Positions 36,873 to 48,700 of a DNA stretch of 64,000 bases are shown one piece after another. The stretch spans positions 1 to 64,000 of the forward strand of contig NZ_JADGEW010000017.1 of NCBI RefSeq assembly GCF_016744155.1, written 5' to 3'. Origin of the DNA: Amphritea sp. Its GTDB lineage: Bacteria > Pseudomonadota > Gammaproteobacteria > Pseudomonadales > Balneatricaceae. The first letter of the stretch is position 1. The number at the start of each line of letters is the position of its first letter. The position numbers and the translations under genes are program-made. The notes under the pieces were generated by a model. That model did not search any database and was not told the origin of the DNA. It saw only the letters and a program-made list of their open reading frames with translations.

Positions 36873-37628
36873 ATGAATAAAGTTATGATGCTGCGTTGTT
36901 TAATTTGTAGTTTGTTATGTGCGCTGAGTTTAAGCGCTAGTGCTGAGATATTTTCCTATTTAGATAGTAATGGGCGAAAAATATACGTAGATAGTCAGCA
37001 TAAAATCCCCCCGCGTTACAGAGATCATAATGACACCAGAGCAATAGCCGTAGAGCAGCTGACCGAACAAGAGCTGCAGGATCGTAAAACTATGCGCGAT
37101 CTGGCTGGCAAGCGACAAGAACTAAAGCGACAGCTGCGCAAACTTGAAACCACACTGGCTAAGATGGAGACCGCTATAACACTTAGGGGGCGTCAGGTTA
37201 TTCTTCCTGTTGAAGTAAACTGGCGTGGCCGTAAAAGAACACTTAACTTACTGTTGGATACCGGAGCCTCAGTGACGGTATTGCATCAGGATTCAATAGC
37301 TTCGCTGAATACGATTAGTCGGGATAGCAGTTATGCCCAGGTTGCGGGTGGTGGACTGATTAAAACCGAAAGAGTGGTTTTCGATAGGGTAAGCGTTGGC
37401 CCTTATGATTTTGAAAATCAATCCACTGCCGTCATCGAAAACAGTGGTAGTGCAGGCTTTAGTGGCTTGTTAGGCATGGATATTCTGGGAAGAGTTCGTT
37501 ACGAAATAGATTACGGTCAACGTAAGATTGTCTGGAGCCCGGGTGAATATAAACAGATGCAACTGGCGGCAGAGAAGCTGAAAGTGCTTCAGGTTGAATC
37601 TGCTAAAATCACGCTTCCAGATGAATAA
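36873..37628 (+). CDS. Retropepsin-like aspartic protease with DUF4124-like N terminus
   Basis: The 251-residue protein has a signal peptide ending at SASA, a DUF4124-like strand pair (EIFSYLDSNGRKIYVDS), a charged coiled coil (about residues 60-100) and a retropepsin-like domain with DTGAS (D129) and GLLGMDILG. Such single-domain aspartic proteases act as dimers; this one should be periplasmic. A diverged copy of its last 19 codons lies at 60669-60728 on the other side of the second adhesin locus. Confidence 0.8.
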   Translation: MNKVMMLRCLICSLLCALSLSASAEIFSYLDSNGRKIYVDSQHKIPPRYRDHNDTRAIAVEQLTEQELQDRKTMRDLAGKRQELKRQLRKLETTLAKMETAITLRGRQVILPVEVNWRGRKRTLNLLLDTGASVTVLHQDSIASLNTISRDSSYAQVAGGGLIKTERVVFDRVSVGPYDFENQSTAVIENSGSAGFSGLLGMDILGRVRYEIDYGQRKIVWSPGEYKQMQLAAEKLKVLQVESAKITLPDE

Positions 37629-37655
37629 AGCCCGCAATAGCGGGCTTTATTTTTT
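37627..37655. terminator. Terminator after the protease gene
   Basis: A perfect 9-bp stem AAAGCCCGC / GCGGGCTTT with loop AATA is followed by a T-rich run. It overlaps the stop codon. The diverged copy at about 60727-60752 has one broken pair in the stem. Confidence 0.85.
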
Positions 37656-37678
37656 GGTAAGCTATTCAGTAGCTCAGC

Positions 37679-37820
37679 TTAGTTGAGTTCCTGCTCTGCC
37701 AGGTTTAGATCCAGTGTTGCTTTGAGTAGCTTATAGAGACGAATTGCAGCGTCGATCTCCTCTTTGCGATTGGTCAGACTCTCAATGTTCAACCCCAATA
37801 GAATTCCCAGATCGCCACAA
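37679..37820 (-). pseudogene. Fragment of the metF-like gene (3' end only)
   Basis: Read on the minus strand, this matches the last 50 or so codons of the intact gene at 60760-61731. A C-to-T change turns the Gln codon four before the natural stop into TAA, and the following bases carry a small insertion. There is no 5' part. It is a decayed leftover of a duplication, not a functional gene. Confidence 0.85.
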
Positions 37821-38257
37821 CCTCTACTCAAAAATACTGCATAACTCTTCCGTTTCAGCTTAATCCCTCAAGCAGTTATTGTTATTTCGGAAAGGAGGTT
37901 CTTACCCTTTTCACAACGCTCTTCTACAGGGGATTTCGCCGCCAGTACCCGCTGAAAAGCTCCATACTTACAAGAGTCGGTATAGGTAATCGATTGAACC
38001 CAAGTATGTACATTACACGATGATCGATTCTTCTGAGTCGTGTCCTTAAAACCTATAGTGGAGTGATAGTGCTCTAGGCCTAGAGGAATTTTCTGCTTGG
38101 TGCTAGGTGTGTATATAAATCGCTACACAAATTGAGATGTTTACTTGTAATTTGGCCCTAATTGTCTCTGTTCGATGACGTTGATCATACTTCCAATTGT
38201 ATAAGTCTCGTACAATGTTTCTATGTTAAGTTTTTCTGGACATCAGATAATAAATAA
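37821..38257. other. Unassigned region between the metF fragment and the second locus
   Basis: No gene can be supported. On the minus strand the frame is open from 38122 to a stop at 37868 (84 codons) but has no start codon and no recognisable domain, so it could be a remnant or chance. The part next to the tolC-like gene is AT-rich and probably carries its promoter. Confidence 0.5.
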
Positions 38258-38272
38258 ATGGAGGTTCCTCAT

Positions 38273-39613
38273 ATGAAGATATTTTGTGTGTCTTATGCTG
38301 CTCGAAGTTCAATGCTAAGTGCTTTGCTTGTGATGGGGATGATGTCGGAAGGGCTGCAGGCTGAAACGCTTGCTGAACGACTGGAAACGGTTTTGAGCCA
38401 GCACAGACTGATTAGAATGGTTGACGCTGACGTAGCAGCCTCTGCTGAGGGTGTTGATATTGAGCGAAGTGCTTGGTATCCACAGTTATCGGTCAATCTA
38501 TCTCAGGGTAAGCATGACATTGAAAGGGATCAGGGTACTAGTGGTGACTTTGAACCTACTGAACAATCGATAGAATTAAAACAATTGGTATGGGATTTTG
38601 GTCTGACCAATAGTCGTATTCAGTCTGCAAAAAATGTCTATTACAAAGAAGATAAAGAAAGAGACCTTCAGAAACAGAATTTGTTGTTGGCGGCGGTTGA
38701 GGCTCATCTTCAGGTTGTGAGAACGCGGCAAACTGTCGAGTTCTCTAAAGCATCTGTTCGGAATATTAAACGCCAGACTAGGCTTGAAAGTTCGCGTATT
38801 GAAGCGGGTAGAGGTTATGCGGCCGATAGCTTACAAGCCCGTTCACAATTAGCTTCCGCTCAAGCGCGAGGGGTGGCTGCACAAGGTAGTTTAGATATTG
38901 CATTGAGTCGCTATCAGGCGGTTTATGGTCAATTGCCGGTAGACCCAGGTCAACTTGATTTCTTGACGGTGTCTAATTCAGTGATGCCGGACACCCTTCA
39001 AGATGCAGTCAGCCTATTGCGCCAGCATAACCCGGACATCCAGGCGGCGAAGAGCCGGGCTGACATCGAAAAAGCTCAAATAGACGTTGCGCGATTGAGC
39101 GAACTATCGCCGAGGTTAGATTTCTCCTTGGGTCAGAATAACTACTCTGAGCTGGATGGAGCATTCGGTAATCGAGAGGATGTGAAAGCTGAATTGAAAC
39201 TACGATGGAACTTTAACCTAGGTATGAAGGTGTCGAGTTCGCAGCGAAGCGCAAGCCATCGTTTTGCGTCAGCGCAAGAGCGTGCTGAATATACCTATGT
39301 TCAGGCAGTTGAAGAAGTTGAAAACGCTTGGGTTAGTTGGAATTCGGCAAAAAACCGAGGGGCTTTACTAGACGAACAGGCAGCTATTTCAATGAAATTT
39401 CTTGAATTGGCGCGTAAAGAGCGGGATATGGGTAAACGTTCTCTACTTGATATCCTCAGTGGTGAAACCAGTATTATTAATGCACAAAGTGATGCAGTGC
39501 AGGCAAAGGTTGATGAGTCAATTGCAGCTTTTCGTCTGTTGCGAGCAGTTGGTGGAATGTCTCTAGATCTGTTCAAAGAGAACTCGTTCCGACCATTAGC
39601 GAACAACGACTGA
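38273..39613 (+). CDS. TolC family outer-membrane channel of the second type I system
   Basis: The 446-residue protein has a signal peptide ending near EGLQA and two OEP repeats with long helices typical of TolC. The start at 38273 follows a GGAGG site by eight bases; the ATG at 38258 overlaps that site. It should supply the outer-membrane pore for the large adhesin that follows. The order (channel first, then adhesin, ABC, HlyD) differs from the first locus (adhesin, ABC, HlyD, channel). Confidence 0.88.
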   Translation: MKIFCVSYAARSSMLSALLVMGMMSEGLQAETLAERLETVLSQHRLIRMVDADVAASAEGVDIERSAWYPQLSVNLSQGKHDIERDQGTSGDFEPTEQSIELKQLVWDFGLTNSRIQSAKNVYYKEDKERDLQKQNLLLAAVEAHLQVVRTRQTVEFSKASVRNIKRQTRLESSRIEAGRGYAADSLQARSQLASAQARGVAAQGSLDIALSRYQAVYGQLPVDPGQLDFLTVSNSVMPDTLQDAVSLLRQHNPDIQAAKSRADIEKAQIDVARLSELSPRLDFSLGQNNYSELDGAFGNREDVKAELKLRWNFNLGMKVSSSQRSASHRFASAQERAEYTYVQAVEEVENAWVSWNSAKNRGALLDEQAAISMKFLELARKERDMGKRSLLDILSGETSIINAQSDAVQAKVDESIAAFRLLRAVGGMSLDLFKENSFRPLANND

Positions 39614-39788
39614 TCAGGCCCATAAATGGTGTAAAAAGCAGCCGAGATAGTCAGGCTGCCGCAGTTGATTTAACAATGAAGCCCCATTAGATGTATAAGC
39701 CGAGCGATGTGGCTTGGGGTGTGGAATAAGTTAGGCGGCAATAATATTGGGACCACTGGGCACAGCGGTCATAAGCAAGGTGATAGAC

Positions 39789-42700
39789 ATGGTAGACCAG
39801 AACAGTTTGACTCAGCAGAGCGAAATTTCAGAAGTTATTGTTAAGGTAGTTCAGTCTATCGATAGTTTAGATGCATCAAATATTCAGTTGCTGGATATGT
39901 CTGAAGCGTTTGATACATTGCTGCAAGAGGGATGGACGGCAGACCAGATCCAAGAGTTAATAATAATACTGAAAACGATCGCTGCGGGTATTCCTGCAGA
40001 AAGCCTGTCTATTGCTACCTTGCTGGATGCTATTTTTAACCAGATGAATGAAGTGGGTAGTGATTTTAATACTGCGCTGCAGTCCTTTCCTGCTCCAATA
40101 CTGCGCGAGGCCTCCGACTATAGTGATGAGCCATCACAGTCTGGGACGGATAAATCTGGTTTGCCAGGTATAAACTCGCCAAATGCAGGCGAGAGCGTTG
40201 ACTATGTTAATGAGCCTCCAACACCTCCTAACCCACTTAATCACCCTGAGTTAACTGGCTTAACACGGGATTCTTCTGACAGCAGTAGCCCGTCATTACC
40301 TCGACCTGAAGTAACAGGCCTCACTCTAGATAATGTCGGAGGACAATCTTCGGGCACCCCAGAAACGACTTTACTTACGCAGGAGTTAACTGCGTTAACT
40401 AGCCCAACGCAAAATGTAGTACTCCCTCCGACTCCGCTGAATTTGGAGAGTAGGTTTTCCATTGGTGCAATGGTGGCTAGCGTTGTCGAGGGCTCTGATG
40501 GAGAGATTACCACTGTTAGTTTTGTCGTGAGTAGAACTAACCCTATTGCCGCTGGTGATTTGTCTTGGAGCGTATCAGGGTTGAGTAGTGATGATTTTGT
40601 TGGAGCAGTCGTTCCTGGTGGAACATTGTCTTTTGTTGTGGGGGAGAGTGAAAAAACTATCACGATTGATATTGCAGGCGATCGCAGTAATGAATCGATT
40701 GAACAGCTGCAAATTTCGATCGATAGTAACGATGTTAATTTTGTGATTTTGAAGCCACAGGCTAATACTACTATTTTAAATGATGATAGTAATGTTCAAG
40801 TCAGTGTTGACCTAGACTCGGTTAATGAAGGTAATGAAGGTACAAGCCAGATTCTGACTTACACCCTAACTCGTGGTAATGCCTTGACGAGTAGTAGTGT
40901 CGATTGGTCCGTTGCGGGTATGGATGCCGCGGGTTTTGTTGGAGGCCAAGCCTTAAACGGCACCGTTAATTTTGCCGTTGGGGAGACCAGCAAAACCATT
41001 ACACTAGAGGTGCTGGGCGATAAAACCATTGAAACAACCGAGAATCTGGTCGTTTCACTGAGTAACCCTGGTGACAACCTCAACCTAGGGACCGTCAGCA
41101 GTGCCGCAACAACCGTCGTAAATGATGATGGCGAAGTTGTTATTAGTGTTGATCAAAGCAGTATTGATGAAGGCCGTGACGGTACCAGCCAGGTACTGAC
41201 TTACACTCTCAGTCGCGACAATACCTTGACGAGTAGTAGCGTGGACTGGTCCGTTGAGGGAATGGATGCCGCGGATTTTGCTGGAGGCCAGGCCTTAAAC
41301 GGCACTGTTACTTTTGCCGTTGGGGACACCAGCAAAACCTTTACACTAGAGGTGCTGGGCGATAAAACCATTGAAGCAACCGAGAATCTGGTCGTTTCAC
41401 TGAGTAACCCTGGTGACAACCTCAACCTAGGGGCCGCCAGCAGTGCCATAACAGCCGTCGTAAATGATGATGGCGAAGTTGTTATTAGCGTTGATCAAAG
41501 CAGTATTGATGAAGGCCGTGACGGTACCAGCCAGATTCTGACTTACACTCTCAGTCGCGACAATACCTTGACGAGTAGTAGCGTGGACTGGTCCGTTGCA
41601 GGGATGGATGCCGCGGACTTTGCTGGAGGCCAGGCCTTAAACGGCACTGTTACTTTTGCCGTTGGGGACACCAGCAAAACCATTACACTAGAGGTGCTGG
41701 GCGATAAAACCATTGAAGCAACCGAGAATCTGGTCGTTTCACTGAGTAATCCTGGTGACAACCTCAACCTAGGGACCGCCAGCAGTGCCGCAACAACCGT
41801 CGTAAATGATGATGGCGAAGTTGTTATTAGCGTTGATCAAAGCAGTATTGATGAAGGCCGTGAGGGTACCAGCCAGGTACTGACTTACACTCTCAGTCGC
41901 GACAATACCTTGACGAGTAGTAGCGTGGACTGGTCCGTTGCGGGAATGGATGCCGCGGATTTTGCTGGAGGCCAAGCCTTAAACGGCACTGTTACTTTTT
42001 CCGTTGGGGACACCAGCAAAACCATTACACTAGAGGTGCTGGGCGATAAAACTATTGAAGCAACCGAGAATCTGGTCGTTTCACTGAGTAACTCTGGTGA
42101 CAACCTTAATCTAGGAGCCGTCAGTAGTGCCGCAACAACCGTCGTAAATGACGATGGAGAAGTTGTCGTGAGCGTTGATCATAGCGCTATTGATGAAGGT
42201 TCGGAGGGTACTTCTCAAGTACTGACCTACACCCTGAGCCGTGATAATACTTTGACAGCCAGTAGTGTTGACTGGTCAGTCACAGGCCTCGTTGATATTG
42301 GTGACTTTGCGGTGGGTCAGGCCTTGAGTGGTACAGTCAATTTTGCTGCGGGAGAGTCCTCAAAAACCGTTACTCTGGAGGTGATTGGGGATAAAACTAT
42401 AGAGATAGATGAGAGTATTGTTTTTACCCTCAGTAACCCCGGTGATGATCTAAATCTAGGAGGAGTCAGCTCCAATACCACAAGGGTTATTGATGACGAT
42501 TCATTAGCATCGATCGTTGCTGATCAGGTATCTGTTGTCGAAGGCAACGAGGGCAGCAGTCAGGTTGTCACTTTCACGGTGAGTCGCAGTGGATCGTTAT
42601 CGGCGTCACAGGTTGACTGGAGTGCCAGTGGTTTGGACGCCACTGATTTTGATGGTGGCGTGATACCGTCAGGCATGCTGAATTTTGCTGTTGGCGAACT

Positions 42701-45700
42701 GAGTCAGCAAATTAGTATCATCATCGATGGCGACCGGGATATTGAGTCGGATGAAACGCTGACGGTTTCTTTGTCGAACCCCGGTAGCGATATGACGCTG
42801 GGAACGGCGAGCGCTGATATCACTGTGATTAACGATGATTCAGGCTTCAGTTTAATTGGTGATGTGATGACGCTCGTCGAGGGCGGTACCGGTAGTGAAG
42901 CGCTGGTACAGTTCCATGTGGTGCGATCAGAAGGCTTAAACCAGGCGATGGATATTGATTTTCGTCTTATTGGCTTAGGTGCGTCATCGGCCGATGCGTT
43001 AGATTTTACAGCAGGTCAGGACGGCTTAGGTGATAACGGGGGTATGCCGAGCGGGACGGTTAGCTTTGGCGCTGGTGAAACCAGTAAAGCGGTGACGGTA
43101 CGTATCTCTGGTGATGCGACCTTTGAGCCGAATGAGGCTTTTGGAGTGTTGTTGGAAAATCCGCCTGCTGGAGCGTCTATTGTCTACGGCGAAGCCTTTG
43201 GTGAGATTCTGACTGATGAGATGTCGTTTGATGTGAGTGCGGTCATCGGTTCTGTGCTTGAAGGAAATCGCAGCGATACCGGTGGGCAGCTAGAATTTCT
43301 GGTGACTCGCCAGGGTGATATAGAAAGCGCTGCGAATGTAGGCTATCAAATTAATGGCTACGGTGAGAGTCCTGTAAATACGGCTGACTTTGCAGCCGCG
43401 CAAGATCTGTCGGGTAGTGTTGTCTTTGCTGCGGGGCAAGCCAGTGTAAGCGTATTTGTTGACCTCGAAGGTGATAGCTTAATTGAAGGTATTGAGCACT
43501 TTAGCTTCGATCTAGTGCCTGAAACTCAGAACACCATTATCGGTATTGGCACCGCGTTAGGCACGATAGCACCAGATGATATTGCTATAGTCATCGCCAG
43601 CCTGGATGCGATTCGTAAAGAGGGCTCGACTGTAGGTGAAGAGCAACAACACAGCTTTATCGTCACCCGAGGCGGTTACCTGGATGCAGCCGTTGTACTT
43701 GATTGGGAAGTAGTGGGTAACGGAGGTTCGCCTGTCGATGCCAGCGACTTTGGCGGAACATTGCCCAGTGGCACTTTGATTATTAACAGCGGTGATACGC
43801 AAGGGTTGGTTAGTTTCGCTCCGAGTGTCGATGAACTATTAGAAAGTAATCAAGGCTATCAGGTGATACTGACTACGGCACAGGATGGAGTAGTGCTGTC
43901 CACTGACCGAGCTAACGGTACCATTTTGAATGATGATATGGGCCTGACATTACTGGCGACAAATTTAGACCGTCCTGAAGGTAACCCTGGCGATACTTCG
44001 CAGTTGAGTTTTAGCGTCAGTCGCAGTGGTGATTTAACCCAGTCTGCTTCTGTGAACTGGGCATTGCTTGCAGATTCCGTTAACGGAGTGGACAGTAGTG
44101 ATTTCGATGGCGGTGTGCTGCCGTCTGGCACCATTGATTTTCTTCGCGGTGTACAAACCCAGTTAGTAACTATTCCACTCAGTCTGGATGAAATTATCGA
44201 AGCTGATGAAGGCTTTAGTATTCAGTTGAGTGGGGCTTCCGGAGGCACGGAGATACTCCTTAATAACGTTTCCGGTGTTATTCGTAACGATGATGCTAGT
44301 TTTGCTCTGCAGCCTGGTTCTACCGTGCAGGAAGGAGACTCAGGCACAACTGTGATTAGTTTGACGGTGTTGCGTAGTGGCGATCTAAGCGGCACTGATA
44401 CGGTTAACTTTTCGGTTAGCGACGCACTTTCCGGAGCATCCGTATCTGCAGATGACTTTGTCGGAGGGGTTTATCCAACAGGCACAGTAACGTTTAACCC
44501 AACGGATGCTAGTCAAACCATTGAGGTTGCAGTACAAGGGGATGGGATACTAGAAACTGATGAAGGTTTGACGGTTACGCTAGCAACCCCCAGCGCCGGC
44601 AGTACCATTACAGCAGACCAGGCCAGTGTAGTTGTCTCCAACGATGACGATAGCCTTTCGATTACCGCAACCAGTGCGGACAACAACGAGGGTGATACGA
44701 GTAGTGACTTTACCTTTACCGTGACACGCACGGGTAATCTAGCCAAAGCTACTAGCGTTGAGTGGAATGTTGCGGGTAGTGGTGGTGCACCAGCTGCAGC
44801 GACAGATTTTGTCGGCGGAGCCCTACCCAGCGGCTCGCTTTCTTTTGCTTCAGGCGAAACTAGTAAGATTATTACCGTATCGGTATTAGGTGATCTATTA
44901 CAAGAGAATGACGAAAGCTTTAACGTCAACTTATCTAATGCCAGCGCAGGAACAGAATTAGCGACCGAGACAGCGGCGGGTATTATTCGTGATAATGATA
45001 CCGGGCTATTAATTGCTGCTACCAGTGTCGACCTGATTGAGGATGATGCTGGGAGTCAGAACCATACCTTTACGGTAACCCGTACTGGCGACTTGTCAGG
45101 CACTACCACCGCCGATTGGACAATCACCGGGGCGACGGATGTCAACGATTTCTCCGCGTTATCAGGTACGGTTAACTTTGCTGCTAATGAAAGCAGCCAA
45201 GTGATCACAGTTCAAGCGCTTGGTGATACCACTGTCGAGTCGACTGAAAGCTTTACGGTGACTTTGAGTAACGCTTCAAATAATGCTGATATTCAGGTAG
45301 ATGCGGCGACCAGTAGTATTATTGCCGATGATATTGCACTGACGGTTACGGCAGGTGCTGTTAGCGTTCTTGAAGGGGCCACAGGCACCACAAATATTTT
45401 GGAGTACACAGTTACTCGTACTGGTGATACCGCTTCAACTACCTCAGTGGATTGGACTGCGACAGGCTTGAGTGCTGCTGATGTCAGCGGGTCTTCACCG
45501 TTATCAGGCAGCTTGGCTTTTGCTGCGAACGAATTGATTAAAACCATCAGTATCATCGTATTAGGTGATATGGAAAATGAAGCTGATGAAACGCTGACAG
45601 TAACGCTCAGCAATCCAGGCGCCAACACGGCACTGATTACTGACAATGCTTTCACCGTGGTAACCAATGACGATGGCGAGTTTGCAATTACGGCAACCAA

Positions 45701-48700
45701 TGCAACCTTGGACGAAGGTGATACTGGTGAAACCGATTATGTATTTACCGTTACACGTGCCGGCGATACGAATGTAGAGGGGACTATCGACTGGCGCGTA
45801 GAATTGCCCGGCGGTCTCGCCGATGCCAATATCGGTGATTTCAGCGCTGCGCAGGATGGTTTGACTACGAATGGCGGATTGCCGTCTGGGAGTTTAACTT
45901 TTGCTGCGGGCATCACGAGCCAAGAGATCCGAGTGCGAGTTGCGACTGATGGCGAAGTCGAGCAAAACGAAAACTTCAATGTAGTGTTGGATAACCCGAC
46001 CAGCAACAATGAGATCACCACGCCATCGGCGGCCGGTGTAATTCAGAACGATGATACCGGTTTTTCCATCATTGCCGTGACTAGCGATCAACTGGAAGGG
46101 CAGTCGGGCACCACAACTTATACCTATACCGTTACCCGGGCGGGGGATATCTCTAATGCCGCCTTAGTGGATTGGTCGGTAGCCGGTGCCGCAGGGGTGA
46201 CTGGTGCTGATGCGGCTGCGAGTGCCGGTGATTTTACTGGTGTGATGAGTGGTACGCTAAATTTCAATGCCAACGAAGCCAGCGTAACGCTAGACGTCAT
46301 TGTTAATGGTGATACAACAGTGGAAGAGCACGAAGGCTTCCAAGTCACTATAGCTAATGCTCGCTTGACCGATACTACCGCGCAAGTGATAGTTGATAAC
46401 AGCGCCGATGGTTTGATTCGCAATGATGATCAAAGCTTTGCTGTTGCCGCCGCTAACAGTACTATCACAGAAGGCAATAGTAGCACCACTCAAGTGAGTT
46501 TTAACGTTACCCGTAGCGGTGATAGTAGTGCCGAAGCTACCGTTGATTATGTGATGACCGGCGCCAATGGTGCGGTGGACAGCGATATTATAGGTAGCCT
46601 GCCGAGCGGTACGTTAACGTTTGCGGCGGGGCAGTCGATCTTGGCTGTATCTGTTGATGTAAATGGCGATACGCTGGCTGAAAACGACGAAGACTTCACC
46701 TTGACGCTGAGCAATCAGTCGACCGGTTTTATCTCTACGGCCAATGCTACAACGACGGTTATAAACGATGATATCAACTACGCAATCACCGCTCCGGTGG
46801 ATCAGGCAGAGGGAGAAAGTGGTACTACCACCGTGGAATATACGGTCCAACGGACCGGTGATACCAGTGGTGCAACGGATATACTTTGGCGCTTATTAAG
46901 TGCGACAGGATTAACGACTGCGGATTTTGTTGGTAATCAAGATGTGCTAGGAACCAATGCAGGGCTTCCGAGCGGTACCTTGAGTTTTGCTAACAACCAA
47001 ATCAGCAAAACCATCAGCCTGGCGGTTGCGGGTGATACTACGCTAGAGGCCGATGAAACCTTAACCATTGAGCTCTATACGCCCACAGCTGGCACTATCC
47101 AGTCCGGTGATGAAACAGACAGTATGTTATTGCTCAGCGATGATGATCAGTTCGATATCAGCGCCGATATCGCCAACCTGGATGAGGCGAATAGCGATCA
47201 TGATGTCACCTTTAGCGTGACGCGTACTGGATCGCTAGATGGTGCGCGAACATTGAACTGGGCTGCATCTGGATTATCAGCCGATGATTTTGTTGGTGGT
47301 AGTGTACCGTCCGGAACGGTCTCTTTTGCCGATGGCGTGAACTCAGCAACCATTACGGTTTCGATCTCTGGTGATTCAACAGTTGAGGCAGATGAGACGC
47401 TAACCGTTACTTTATCGGGTGCACCTAACAACTCGATTATAGGATCAAATTCTGCGACAACCACATTGGTTAACGACGATGCTAGTTTGGCTATTACACC
47501 GTTGCTTGCAGATAAAAATGAAGGGAACACTACCCTTGCTTCTGGTGAAATCCCTCAGGATAACACTTCAGTATTTACGGTTGGGGCAGATGGCGATTAT
47601 CAAGGGGAAATTGGTGATGATGGCCTTGATTGGAGAGATAAGGATTGGTTTCGAGTTAATTTGACGGAGGGGCATTCTTATCTGATTAGGAGTGAAGGTT
47701 CCGGAAGTGGTGGTAATACATTGCTTCCCCCTAGAATAGATGGGATCTACGCTGAGGACGGTACATCTTTAGGCTATTCAGCCGATACTTTTTCGGGCAG
47801 TCCCCAATATACAGCCGAAACAACATTTACGCCTGATACTTCGGGTATCTATTTTATATCTGCAGCTTCATACGCGGGTGGTGGCTACGAAGGGACCTAC
47901 ACCTTGAAAGTCGCTGACCAAACGACACCTGGTGCCGATGTTAGTGTGCCAGCGGTAACACTAGTTCCTTTCACCTTCACCGTAACGCGTTCGGGGGATA
48001 CAGATCAGGTATCCACTGTCGATTGGCGAGTGGGGGGAGGCACTGATCCACTCTTAGCGTCGGAGTTTGACGCAGGTGGCGATATTCTAGGTGACAACGG
48101 AGGGTTGCCTAGTGGAAGCCTAACATTTACTGCAGGTGAGGTTAGCAAAGTCGTTACTATTAATGTCGTTAGTGACAATCTGCTCGAGGCCGACGAAACG
48201 CTTCGTGTTACGCTTTCCAATAGTTCTGCCGGTACCTCGATTACTACCGAGAGTGCCGATGGTGTGGTACGTAATGATGATGCTGAACTGAATATCACTG
48301 CTGGAACAGCCTCACTGATAGAAGGCGATGCTGGACATAGTACTGGAGTTGCCTACACCTACACCGTCACCCGTACAGGCAATACCGACCAAGTCACAAC
48401 GGTCGATTGGGATGTTGCCCATGGGACTACCGATCAAAGCGATTTCAGTAACGGCAGCAACGCCAATATTAATCCTAGTAATACTTTGACCTTTAATTCT
48501 GGTGAAACCTCGAAAACTATTACTGTATATGCCCATGGTGATACTGGCGCGGGGAGTGTCGAGGATGATGAAACGTTCAGTGTTCAGCTCAGTAATTCGA
48601 ATGAGGGCAGCTCGATAGGCAGTACATCGTCATTTGACAGTACAATTGTCAACGATGATACGATGTTGACCTTGAGTGTGGATGATTATAGTAAGGCTGA

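Larger units (their letters stand above)
37566..37820. repeat. Left copy of the direct repeat flanking the second adhesin locus
   Basis: This stretch aligns in the same orientation with 60666-60912. It covers the 3' end of the protease gene, its terminator and the 3' end of the metF-like gene. I count roughly one difference in ten bases plus a few small indels. Homology stops after GCCACAA on both sides. Confidence 0.85.

Noticed and set aside
37868-38122. 84-codon open frame on the minus strand left of the second adhesin locus
   Set aside because: It has no start codon, no ribosome site and no recognisable motif; I could not link it to a transposase or to the metF fragment.
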